Source: Anaerovorax sp. IOR16
GTDB taxonomy: Bacteria; Bacillota; Clostridia; Peptostreptococcales; Anaerovoracaceae
Assembly: GCF_017168145.1 (NCBI RefSeq)
Contig: NZ_JADQTL010000009.1
Span: 744,001 to 808,000, forward strand
Reading direction: 5' to 3'
DNA: 64,000 bases
Within the stretch, counting starts at the first letter, position 1. Every line of letters starts with the position of its first letter. Both the position numbers and the translations under genes were made by a program. A model generated the notes under the pieces. That model was given only the letters and a program-made list of their open reading frames with translations, was not told the DNA's origin and searched no databases. Positions 20,453 through 29,547 of this stretch are shown here, piece by piece.

Positions 20453-22012
20453 ATGAAAATATCTGAAGTCAAAATTGAAAAATTTAGATCTATAAAAAAG
20501 GCTACTTTCAGGATCAATGATATTACAGCTGTTGTAGGGGAAAATAATGCAGGAAAAACAGCTGTACTACGAGCAATAAATGCTGTACTAAATTATGAAT
20601 TTGAAGAAAATAGTTTTATCAGTAAAAAGCATCAATATGCACCTAGAAACAATACATATATTTCAATAACTTTTACTGAGATTCCAGAGAAAGCGATTTA
20701 TAATGATAAATTATATGAAAAGTTTTTTACATGAGTTGTCTAAGGATATTATGTATGTTTATATCCCTGCGGGAAGGACAAATAAAGATATTACTTGGTC
20801 TGATAATTCAATTTTAAAAGAATTAATAACTAGTTATACTGCTCAATATACTGAAAATAGAGATACAATTTCAAGCCATGTTAGACAGGCAACCAATAAA
20901 ATCCATGATACTGTATTAACTAAGTTAGAGAATAAAATCAATAATTTATATATGCAAAATCGTAACATGGACTTTAAAATTAATTTTCCAAGTGATTTAG
21001 ATTATACATTTTTACTTGACAGAATTGAAATTTCATTAAATGAATATGGGTCGAATTATCTTTTACAGGAATGGGGGAGCGGAACCAAAAGTTTGGCAGT
21101 AATAGCAATGCATAGAGCAAATGCATTGCTTAATAATGGAAGCATTGTATTAGGGATAGAAGAACCTGAAACGAACCTTCATCCACAAGCACAGAAGAGA
21201 TTTATTATGTCTTTAAAAGAGAAGTTACACAGTAATGAAACTCAAACTATTTTTACTACACATTCAACGGTACTTGTTGATGCACTTGGACATGATGACA
21301 TATTATTGATACGTAGAAATTCGGAATCATCAAGAGGATTTATCACTATAGTTAGTCAGATTCCAGTGGATTTTTGGACAAAGTATAGTCTTGAAGAATT
21401 CAAGCATTATCAATATTTTAATTATAAAAATAGCGATTTCTTTTTTTCAAAATATGTCGTCTTAGGAGAAAGTAAAAATGATTGTCAAGTAATGGAAAAA
21501 TTAGTTGCTTCTGAAATAGGAAATAAAATTGCTGACGTAAGTTTTTTAGATGCAGGTGGTGTTGAGAATATAAAATATCCGTACTACTTACTTAAAGAAT
21601 TGGGTATACCATTTATTACTGTTGTTGATCGAGATTATTTTTTTCCATATATAAACAATAATGTATTGGAAGATAGTCGTTCACAATCAACTGGATTGCC
21701 CATTTACAGTGATGAGATAAAGAATGATGATATTCTGGAGGATATCTTTAACACTTCAATTGCAAAACAAAAGTTAGTGGATAACCACAAAGATGGATAC
21801 AGAAAATTTTTTGGATATATTAAACAGTTCAAAATACTTTCGATGAACTATTGTTTGGAGATGGATTTAACTTGTTCAGGTAAGGCGAGGAATGAATAAA
21901 AATAGATAAAATATTATCTATCTTAGACAATATTCCTAAAAAATCATACCCAGAAAGTTATTTGAAAATAAGGAATATGATTATTGAGGACATACATAAG
22001 TTTATTTTATAG
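20453..22012 (+). pseudogene. OLD-family endonuclease (RecF-like ATPase plus TOPRIM), broken
   Basis: OLD-family proteins are ATPase-TOPRIM nucleases found in anti-phage systems such as Gabija and retron partners. Three frames cover the gene. Frame 1 (20453-20734) has 'IEKFRSIKKATFRIN' and Walker A 'VGENNAGKTA'. Frame 2 (from about 20716 to 21899) has the ABC signature 'WGSGTKSLAVIAM', Walker B 'IVLGIEEPETNLHP', 'TIFTTHST', and a TOPRIM with 'VVLGESKNDC' and 'VVDRDY'. Frame 3 (21900-22012) carries a C-terminal tail ending 'IHKFIL'. About 100 residues expected between the Walker A domain and the second fragment are missing, so the first lesion is probably a deletion and the second a frameshift. 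Each fragment retains its motifs, so decay is recent. Confidence 0.85.
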
Positions 22013-22482
22013 ATGAACAGAAGAATTATTCCCAGATAGCAACCTTGAGTATACCAAAACTTATAAAAAGATAATAGTATTGATATGAGTAGGTTATCGT
22101 TCAATATTCCTGATAAGAGGAATTATTGGGTGAGTGATGTTTCTCTAGATCAGATCATGGAAGAAAGTTAGCACAAAATTAAAGAATACCTTAAAGATTA
22201 CTTGGAACCTATAAAAGCTGAAAAACAAAAGCATCTTCGTAGGCATGTAACAGAAAAGGCACCACAGTTATACATCTTTTAACATATATGCCTGAAGATA
22301 TTAGTAATAAAAAGCTATTACAAAGATTAAAAAAGTTTAAAAGCGAATACAAATATACACTTATTCAAAAAATAAATAAATAAAATTAGTGAGCTAATAA
22401 ATGATGAGGCAAAAAAGTTAATAACCGAAATATGTTTTAAAATTATTATTAAGAATTGGTCAACTGATGGTGAATGAATTGA
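22013..22482 (+). pseudogene. Decayed gene, perhaps an HSP90/MutL-like ATPase fragment
   Basis: The gap between the OLD pseudogene and the large nuclease gene has protein-like stretches in several frames broken by stops. One runs from ATG 22078 through an in-frame TAG (about 22168) to 22280 and includes 'YLEPIKAEKQKHLRRHVTEK'; the next frame continues 'YMPEDISNKKLLQRLKKFK', and a third gives 'ISELINDEAKKLITE' up to about 22480. The order and similar composition suggest one gene that has collected a nonsense mutation and at least two frameshifts. The first stretch reminds me of the middle region of HSP90/MutL-type ATPases seen in defence loci; that is a weak recollection. Confidence 0.5.
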
Positions 22483-22529
22483 ATAAAGTGAGTATAGATA
22501 AAAGTTGAAGTTTCGTTTAGGGGGATATC

Positions 22530-25500
22530 ATGGTAGAGGAAAATAAAGTTGTGGAGCATGATTTAATAAGAATGTCGAGGGCTGGAGATGTCTTTCATTA
22601 CAGATGGGCAGCTAGGTTCTGTCTAAACATGATCAAACCTGAATCTTCAATAACGTCAGTCACAATAGAGCAATCAAAGGATTCAGAGCAAAAAGGTGAA
22701 TGCGTTATGGATATGACCGTATATTCAAAGGAAGATAATACTGAGTACGTTGATTATTATCAAATGAAACATTCAGAAGCTCATTCAGATACGCATATGA
22801 CACTTGGCCTTCTAAGAAAGACAATAGAGGGGTTCTCTAAAAGATACAAATTTCATGCAACGGATTCCAGAAAAAGAAAAGTTAAGTATTTGGTAGTAAC
22901 CAATAGAGGAATTGACCACAAACTATTAACTGCAATAAAGAAACTAGCAAATGGGGATGTAGCAGATAAACGTATTAGGGATCAATTGGTTCGTTATACA
23001 AAACTTAGTGGTTTAGAGTTAAAAGCCTTTTGTTCTTGCCTTATTCTTCAAGGGGGTGAAGGGAACTACGAGGAACAGTTCTATAGCCTAGTAGGTGATA
23101 CAGCAAGACTGATTACAGGTGTAAACAACACTGATATAGTTAACAAGTTAATAAATATGATCTGGGACAGAGTATTACCAAATAATAGGAGCGAGATAAC
23201 CAAAGAAATCGTCCTTAATCAGTTTGGATGCAGTTCGGAAAAGCATTTATACCCTGCACCGTCAAGCTTTGAGAAACTTGATGGAACGGTAAAAAGGGAT
23301 GAATATGTAAGACTTGCTAAAGCTATTAGCGAAGATGAGAGACCAAAGATTATTACAGCAACCGGTGGAATTGGGAAATCAATCTTCACTGGTATGTTAT
23401 CAGATTTGCTCGGTGAAGAGCACCTTACAGTTATTTATGATTGCTTTGGCAATGGTACATATAGAAACAGGCTGATGTTTAGGCATAGACATCAGGATGC
23501 ACTTGTGCAGATTGCAAATGAACTTGCAGATTTAGGCTACTGTGAACCTCTTATACCAGTTGATAAGGATCCGGATTGGATATCAGAATCTTTCCACGAA
23601 AGAATTTCTGAAGCTATTAGAAAGCATAAAGCGTTATACCCAAACGGGAAATTGGTCATTGCTATTGATGCAGCAGATAATGCGGAGATGGCTGGTGAGA
23701 TAAATGAACAGTATGCTTTTCCGAGTGATTTACTTCAACAGGGACTTCCGCCAGGGTGTATTTTGGTTATGTTGTGTAGGCCTGAAAGAGAGCATATGCT
23801 CAAAGCACCAAGAGATGTAATTACATTTAGAATGGCTGAATTCACAGCGAAAGAAACAGAACGATACCTTTCATCAAAGTTCCCTGGCATTAATACATTG
23901 ATTGCTGAAGAGGTTCATAGACTTACCAATGGAATACCAAGAGTCATGTCTATTGCTATGCAGGAGTCCCAAAGTTTGAAGGAATTTCTAGATCGACTTG
24001 GCCCGATTCCGACAACAGCAGAAGATCAGATAGAACATTTATTGGAGCAGGCTAAAAATAGAATTAGTGATCAACTATCAGATAGGTACATGGAGGAAAT
24101 AAATTCGCTATGTTGTGGTTTGGCAGTATTGCCTCCGGATATACCGTTAAGCGATTTCTCTGCAATTGCAATGATAAGTGATGAAGCTATCAAGAGTTTT
24201 GTTTCAGAAATGGGTGCACAGATAATAATCACTGATGACCATCTCCATTTTCGAGATGAGCCAACAGAGCATTGGTTTCAGAAAACATTCTCTGGGAACT
24301 ATGAACTTGTAAAAGCGTTTATAGCAAGGATTGAACCTCTTACTGAAAATAGCATCTATCTTGCTGCATCGTTACCAGAATTGTATATTAGTATTGGATT
24401 ATACGACAAGATGATTGACGTAGTCCTAGAGGGGAAATTTCTCCCTAAAATGGTTGAGGCAGACATAAGAGAGGTTGAATATACAAGATTGAGATTTGCG
24501 GTTAGAGCAGCAATCAATGCAGATCGCTATAAAAATTTGATAGCTCTTGGCTTGATGGCTGGTGATAAAGGTGAGGTCAACAACAGAATTTATTCTCTTT
24601 ATCAAGAACATTTTGATATTGTTCATAAATTCCTGTCTAAAGAACCGCTTAGAGAACTAGCATATAAAAGTAAATTGCGAGGGGATTGGCTAGGATCAGA
24701 TCAACTCTATACAGCGCTATTATTGTCAGGTACAGAAGATGGTGCTCCTGAAGCGAGAATTTATTTACGAAATGCGAGACAGTTTCTTCAAGTATATTTT
24801 GAAGAACGGAAACGGGAAGATAGAGATTTCAACGGAAGACTTACTGATGATGATATATTTGCATTTATACTTACTACATACAACATATTTGGGCTTGAAG
24901 AAGCAATAAATGATATAAAATCATGGTCACCTGCTGAACTTCGTTTCAAGATATCACGCAAGTTGGCATCTTATTTAATTGATTTGTCTGCTATGCATGA
25001 GGGTTTTACATTTTTAGATAAAGTAACAGATGATGTGTATTCATTTATAGCCATAGTTTTAGAGTTTGATAAGGTTGGATTATACCCAGATGAGGATGTT
25101 ATTAATAGGATTGCTACTATATTGCAAATCGAGGAGTTTGATTTCTCGGATAACTATATGCTAAATGAAGACGAAGCAGCGCCTATGTTGGCAATAGTAA
25201 CATTTTGTGAAAGACTGATTTCGAATAAAGAAACAGATTTGTGTAAGAAATTAATAGATATGCTGTTGCGGAAGTTTGGTCCTTCAGACTTTAAATCAGA
25301 CTTCTACAATTATAAACGAGCAATTTATTTACGAGCATATGCAATAAAAAAACACCTTGATTCAGAATTTAATTTCTTTGATCATGAATATTTTAATACT
25401 AAAAATTCAGAGAGGAGATATTATCAAGATAAGGACACTGTAAAAGGCATATTCAATTCTTTATATCCTTGGTATGAACTTCGGCTAAAAATAATTTTAG

Positions 25501-28500
25501 AAGAATCCAATAATATTACAGAGAAAGTCTTGGATTGCAGGCGATTATCGGGTCTTTCTTACGAAGGGCAGTATTGTAGATTTAATAGCATTGAAAAAGA
25601 GAGATACGTAGTGGCTGCTGATATTTTCCTAAAGTGTCATTGGGAAATAGAGGCAGAGGCTATGAACTATTATAATGAAGTTATTGAGAAGGAGAGGTAT
25701 GGCATGCCTCGGGATAGAGTAGCATTGATGCGGGGCCTAATGCATACCAGTAATTTTTATACCATAATTCAAAAACTTGAGTTTAGCATCCATGAGATGA
25801 TAGTAAATGATTTCAGTGAACCATACGAGAGAGTCGAAACATTGATGCAAATGGTTCGAAGCTTTCTCGGTTATAGCCATAGAGAAGCCAGGATTTATTT
25901 TGAAGAAGCGGTGAATGAAAATGAAAGATTTGGTGATGATCTTCCGAATAAATGGAGCACGATTTCATCTATTGCCAGAAGAGCTGCAGATGCCTATAAC
26001 GATGAGGAGAAATTAGCTTATAGGTTTGTTCGAGTTGCAGAGTTTGTTGGTGAGCATGTAGTTCGTGAGAAATATTGGGATAGAAATGAAGCAATGAGAA
26101 TTACCACATTACTGTCTCCGGTGCAAGGAATGGCTGCAATAAGTCGATGGCGAGAACGAAATGTTGGTTGGGTTGAAGACCAACTGAAACATGTGATCGA
26201 ATCACTGATTGATAAGAAAATACTTTCCTCAGAACAGATTTGGGGAATGTCAGGTTTCTTTCCTGACAGTGAGTACTACGTTATAAAACTTGCTAAAGAA
26301 GCTATGAAACTGGCCGGAGATACAAAAAAAGTTGAAATAGCTCGCCAAGTTAATAGAATAGCAGGTTTAAAAGGGTACAGCAGAAGAAATTGTGAGGAAC
26401 TGAAAGAGCTCTTCGGGCTGTTACCTGAATTTGAGATGCCAGCCTATCCGGGGATTGAGGATAGCATTCTTAATTTGAATTCAAGCAGCACATATAAAAC
26501 AATAAGTGAGTCAGAAATTGATTCGTTACTTGGAGATTGGGGCTATGATGGAATTGAGTCTTTGAAAAGAGCCTTTGGATATGTAAATTCTGTGGAAGGA
26601 CTTAACTCAAATAATGACTATTTTTGGCAGCGCCTAATGGATAAAGTTCCGTTACCAATGTATGGTGACTTTCTGACAGAAGTGTTAACATTCACAAATG
26701 ATTTTTGGAGTGTTACAAGAATACTTACCAATATTCCAAACATATGGAAAAGAAGCAGGAGTTTCTTAAGATTTTGGCTTGATATACTAAAGGATTTTGG
26801 TCGAACGTTTGCATCAGACATCCTATCATCATACTATCGTAGACCTCTTGAAGAAAGGTCTGGATGGTCTGATCAAGAATGGTATCAAATATATACAGGG
26901 TGCATTGAAGCATATAAAACTAATTATAGTGAATTTGGAGCGTCAGATTACTATGACCTAGCATCGATAGGAAGCATGATTGAATTACCAGATAAATCAC
27001 TTACATTACTTGATAAAGCTCTACAAACGATGGAGAAAGATATCGATATTAACTTTGCAGATGGAATCGTAGATGATACAAGCCTTGCTACTGGAACATT
27101 TGATGAAGCATATGGATCTTTTTTTAAGGCATCTCTTGGTTCGCCGGATAGTGAAGTTCATTGGATGGCGGTACATGGTTTAGTAAGATTTTGCATGGTT
27201 TCTGATGAAAAACAGGTGAAAGAACTAATAGAGACTATTATTTCAGCTGATACAGATGCTTTTCTTGGTAAGAAATTTCTGTTTTATGAGATGAATTATC
27301 AGTTATATATGCTGATCGCATTACAACGAATTGCGTTGGAACAACCATATAAACTTTGCGGGATAAAGCATATATTTGCACCATATTTTGAAGAAGGTTA
27401 TTCACATGGGTTGATACAATTAACTGTGTTTAAAATTATTAATTTGTTAAGAGAGTATTCAGCAGATTTATTCTCAGTAGAAGAATTTGCAGTAGCAGAG
27501 AAGTGGTTTGTTAGTCCAAAGCAGATTGCCTTTATAGGTAATCACAACAATACAAAGATGTCTGATAGATACGAGCAACTAGCTAAGTGTGCTGAGAGGT
27601 TCCATGTTGCATTTGATTTTGACCGTTATTGGCTTAATACTCTTGAGAGGATATTTAACATTCCAACAAAGCACCTTGAGATGTTGATTGGCAATTATGT
27701 AAGAGAGTCACTAGAGTTGAAACCAGATGAAAACGGATGGATACATGATGAACGCAATGACGTTTTCAGAAGTTCAAAGTATGAATTAAGAACTCATACA
27801 TCTCATGGAGAGCTTCCCTCTGCTGAAAGAATATCATTTTATCTCTCGTATCATGGTATGTTTGTGATAGCAGGAAGATTACTTAAGAATGAAACGTTAT
27901 ATCTTGATGATTATTATGAGGAGGCAGTTAACCCGTATATGGCATGGCTCGAAAGAAATTACTTATATAGAGAGGATGGATTCATGCTGTTTGACGGGCG
28001 AACACCTACACCTGTAGGAATTCCGGCTTGGATGAATAGCCGTATTGATGAGTCTTGGCTAATTGGAGTTGATAAGGACTACCTATATCAAAATATGCGT
28101 ATAAATGGAGATGTTTGTGTAGATGGCTATTGGGAATATCAAAGAAATGGCTTCAGAGAGACTGTTACGGTTGATACAGCGTTGGTAGATAAGTCTATGA
28201 TTTTCAGTTTAATGGTAACTTTAGAGGAACTACCGCCTCACGATTATTATCTTGGGAACAGCGATGATTTTGATGAAGAGACCGATGAGCTGTTTAATAT
28301 GGAAAATTGGATAATTCAAAGAAATTCATACTCAGAACTTGATAAACATGATCCATGGGCAAAAGGAACGAAGTATCCTGATTATGAAATTAAGGAATCA
28401 TATGCTAGTATGTTGGATCTTACAGTGAATAAATTGAGGAATAAATGGACTGAAGCAGATAACGGAAGGGTTATGGCGTACATCGAAAACTGGGTAGAGA

Positions 28501-28730
28501 ATTTGGGACAATATAATGATGATTATTTTCAGCCGAATACCCGGCTAATTGCAAAAGAAGAGTTATTAATAAACTTATGTAAAGAGACAGAAAAAGCCCT
28601 AATTGTTAATGTCAAAATTGATAGAAGAAAAGTGGAAGATAGATATAGCAGTGATGATGGAAGAGAAGCGCATTGCTTCCATGCTTTTAAAGTGATTGAT
28701 GCAGATGGATGGTGGAATGATGAAGGATGA
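22530..28730 (+). CDS. Giant nuclease-STAND ATPase, Avs-like antiviral protein
   Basis: A 2066-residue protein. Residues about 10-215 resemble the Cap4/DUF4297 PD-(D/E)xK nuclease domain: 'SRAGDVFHYRWAARFCLNMI', then Asp61 in 'VMDMTVY' and Gln78-X-Lys80 in 'DYYQMKHSE'. Residues about 255-480 are a STAND P-loop ATPase: Walker A 'TATGGIGKS' (276-284), 'YDCFGNGTYRNR', 'RHRHQDALVQIANELA', Walker B 'KLVIAIDAAD' (374-383) and 'ILVMLCRPE'. Residues about 500-2066 are mostly helical with no recognised motif, as expected for a repeat-type sensor. This order (nuclease, STAND, long sensor) is that of Avs proteins, which bind a phage protein and then cut DNA. The start ATG has TTAGGGGG 6 bases upstream. 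The frame is open and uninterrupted, in contrast to the two broken genes before it. Confidence 0.85.
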   Translation: MVEENKVVEHDLIRMSRAGDVFHYRWAARFCLNMIKPESSITSVTIEQSKDSEQKGECVMDMTVYSKEDNTEYVDYYQMKHSEAHSDTHMTLGLLRKTIEGFSKRYKFHATDSRKRKVKYLVVTNRGIDHKLLTAIKKLANGDVADKRIRDQLVRYTKLSGLELKAFCSCLILQGGEGNYEEQFYSLVGDTARLITGVNNTDIVNKLINMIWDRVLPNNRSEITKEIVLNQFGCSSEKHLYPAPSSFEKLDGTVKRDEYVRLAKAISEDERPKIITATGGIGKSIFTGMLSDLLGEEHLTVIYDCFGNGTYRNRLMFRHRHQDALVQIANELADLGYCEPLIPVDKDPDWISESFHERISEAIRKHKALYPNGKLVIAIDAADNAEMAGEINEQYAFPSDLLQQGLPPGCILVMLCRPEREHMLKAPRDVITFRMAEFTAKETERYLSSKFPGINTLIAEEVHRLTNGIPRVMSIAMQESQSLKEFLDRLGPIPTTAEDQIEHLLEQAKNRISDQLSDRYMEEINSLCCGLAVLPPDIPLSDFSAIAMISDEAIKSFVSEMGAQIIITDDHLHFRDEPTEHWFQKTFSGNYELVKAFIARIEPLTENSIYLAASLPELYISIGLYDKMIDVVLEGKFLPKMVEADIREVEYTRLRFAVRAAINADRYKNLIALGLMAGDKGEVNNRIYSLYQEHFDIVHKFLSKEPLRELAYKSKLRGDWLGSDQLYTALLLSGTEDGAPEARIYLRNARQFLQVYFEERKREDRDFNGRLTDDDIFAFILTTYNIFGLEEAINDIKSWSPAELRFKISRKLASYLIDLSAMHEGFTFLDKVTDDVYSFIAIVLEFDKVGLYPDEDVINRIATILQIEEFDFSDNYMLNEDEAAPMLAIVTFCERLISNKETDLCKKLIDMLLRKFGPSDFKSDFYNYKRAIYLRAYAIKKHLDSEFNFFDHEYFNTKNSERRYYQDKDTVKGIFNSLYPWYELRLKIILEESNNITEKVLDCRRLSGLSYEGQYCRFNSIEKERYVVAADIFLKCHWEIEAEAMNYYNEVIEKERYGMPRDRVALMRGLMHTSNFYTIIQKLEFSIHEMIVNDFSEPYERVETLMQMVRSFLGYSHREARIYFEEAVNENERFGDDLPNKWSTISSIARRAADAYNDEEKLAYRFVRVAEFVGEHVVREKYWDRNEAMRITTLLSPVQGMAAISRWRERNVGWVEDQLKHVIESLIDKKILSSEQIWGMSGFFPDSEYYVIKLAKEAMKLAGDTKKVEIARQVNRIAGLKGYSRRNCEELKELFGLLPEFEMPAYPGIEDSILNLNSSSTYKTISESEIDSLLGDWGYDGIESLKRAFGYVNSVEGLNSNNDYFWQRLMDKVPLPMYGDFLTEVLTFTNDFWSVTRILTNIPNIWKRSRSFLRFWLDILKDFGRTFASDILSSYYRRPLEERSGWSDQEWYQIYTGCIEAYKTNYSEFGASDYYDLASIGSMIELPDKSLTLLDKALQTMEKDIDINFADGIVDDTSLATGTFDEAYGSFFKASLGSPDSEVHWMAVHGLVRFCMVSDEKQVKELIETIISADTDAFLGKKFLFYEMNYQLYMLIALQRIALEQPYKLCGIKHIFAPYFEEGYSHGLIQLTVFKIINLLREYSADLFSVEEFAVAEKWFVSPKQIAFIGNHNNTKMSDRYEQLAKCAERFHVAFDFDRYWLNTLERIFNIPTKHLEMLIGNYVRESLELKPDENGWIHDERNDVFRSSKYELRTHTSHGELPSAERISFYLSYHGMFVIAGRLLKNETLYLDDYYEEAVNPYMAWLERNYLYREDGFMLFDGRTPTPVGIPAWMNSRIDESWLIGVDKDYLYQNMRINGDVCVDGYWEYQRNGFRETVTVDTALVDKSMIFSLMVTLEELPPHDYYLGNSDDFDEETDELFNMENWIIQRNSYSELDKHDPWAKGTKYPDYEIKESYASMLDLTVNKLRNKWTEADNGRVMAYIENWVENLGQYNDDYFQPNTRLIAKEELLINLCKETEKALIVNVKIDRRKVEDRYSSDDGREAHCFHAFKVIDADGWWNDEG

Positions 28731-29340
28731 AATAAAAGCATTAGGTAAGTTGATTACATGTAAGCTAAATCTTCAGGATGACTATGATGTAATGAATAAG
28801 TGGATGATCACTTATATTGCTGAGCAAATGCATAGGTATGAGATTGCAAAGACTGATGAAGAGAAGCAAATAGCAGGCGAGAAGTGTTCAGATGCTATTA
28901 TGAAATTTTGGAAGCACCGGAGTTATAATTCAGGATGGAATCCACTTGAGAAGTATAAGCAGCTATTAGAGAGGATTAATAGAATGGTTAGTAATGAATT
29001 TGGGGTTGATATTATCAACTTTATTGGCAGTGGATCGGTTGAAGATGGGGATCTAGCAGAAAAAACTAAGATTATCAGGAAAGTAAACAATTGGCTTATT
29101 GAAGATATGATTTTTGAGGAATTAGGTGAGGTAAGGGACTTGGATGACAATCCGTGGATTGATATTATAGATGATCTTGGTGATCCAGATGCAGGAGTTA
29201 TTCGGCTGGTCGCTGGGATATCTGAAGAACGTAATAATACGGATAACCAGTATATTAAATATAGGATAGAAAGGATTGAACTTGTTATTAGTTTACTCAA
29301 TGAATTTGCTAAGTCTGAGTATAGGAAGCTGAATGACTAA
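28717..29340 (+). CDS. Small partner protein of the nuclease-STAND protein, unknown family
   Basis: A 207-residue acidic, helical protein with no signal or membrane segment. Its start overlaps the 3' end of the giant gene by 14 bases (ATGATG at 28717; ATGs at 28696 and 28720 are in-frame alternatives), so the two are translationally coupled and likely act together. Visible features are a helix with 'DAIMKFWKHRSYNSGWNP' near residues 58-75 and an acidic 'DDNPWIDIIDDLGDPDAG' stretch near 145-162. I do not recognise the family. Possible roles are a cofactor, a regulator that holds the nuclease in check, or a target-sensing subunit; the sequence does not decide. Confidence 0.75.
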   Translation: MMKDEIKALGKLITCKLNLQDDYDVMNKWMITYIAEQMHRYEIAKTDEEKQIAGEKCSDAIMKFWKHRSYNSGWNPLEKYKQLLERINRMVSNEFGVDIINFIGSGSVEDGDLAEKTKIIRKVNNWLIEDMIFEELGEVRDLDDNPWIDIIDDLGDPDAGVIRLVAGISEERNNTDNQYIKYRIERIELVISLLNEFAKSEYRKLND

Positions 29341-29476
29341 TCCAACATAGTTAAAACATAATTGGTTAATTATCCAATACAGTTTAAAAGTTCATTAATA
29401 TGTCTGAATAATTTGATTTAGAAAATAACGGTAGCAATTTTTAGTGAAATCAGATGAAGTATGTGAAGGGGAAAGC

Positions 29477-29545
29477 ATGAGTGACAATATTGAGAAAAAT
29501 ATACCATGCATTAAAATAAAAAAGATACTATTAGTAGGAGAATAG
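29477..29545 (+). CDS. Possible 22-codon leader peptide upstream of the HEPN gene
   Basis: ATG with GAAGGGG 7 bases upstream, 22 codons beginning MSDNIEKNIPC and ending LLVGE, stop 2 bases before the TTG of the next gene. The strong ribosome binding site and the tight spacing suggest translational coupling. It could also be the remnant of an ATPase N-terminus. No evidence of conservation can be seen from one sequence. Confidence 0.3.
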   Translation: MSDNIEKNIPCIKIKKILLVGE

Positions 29546-29547
29546 CA

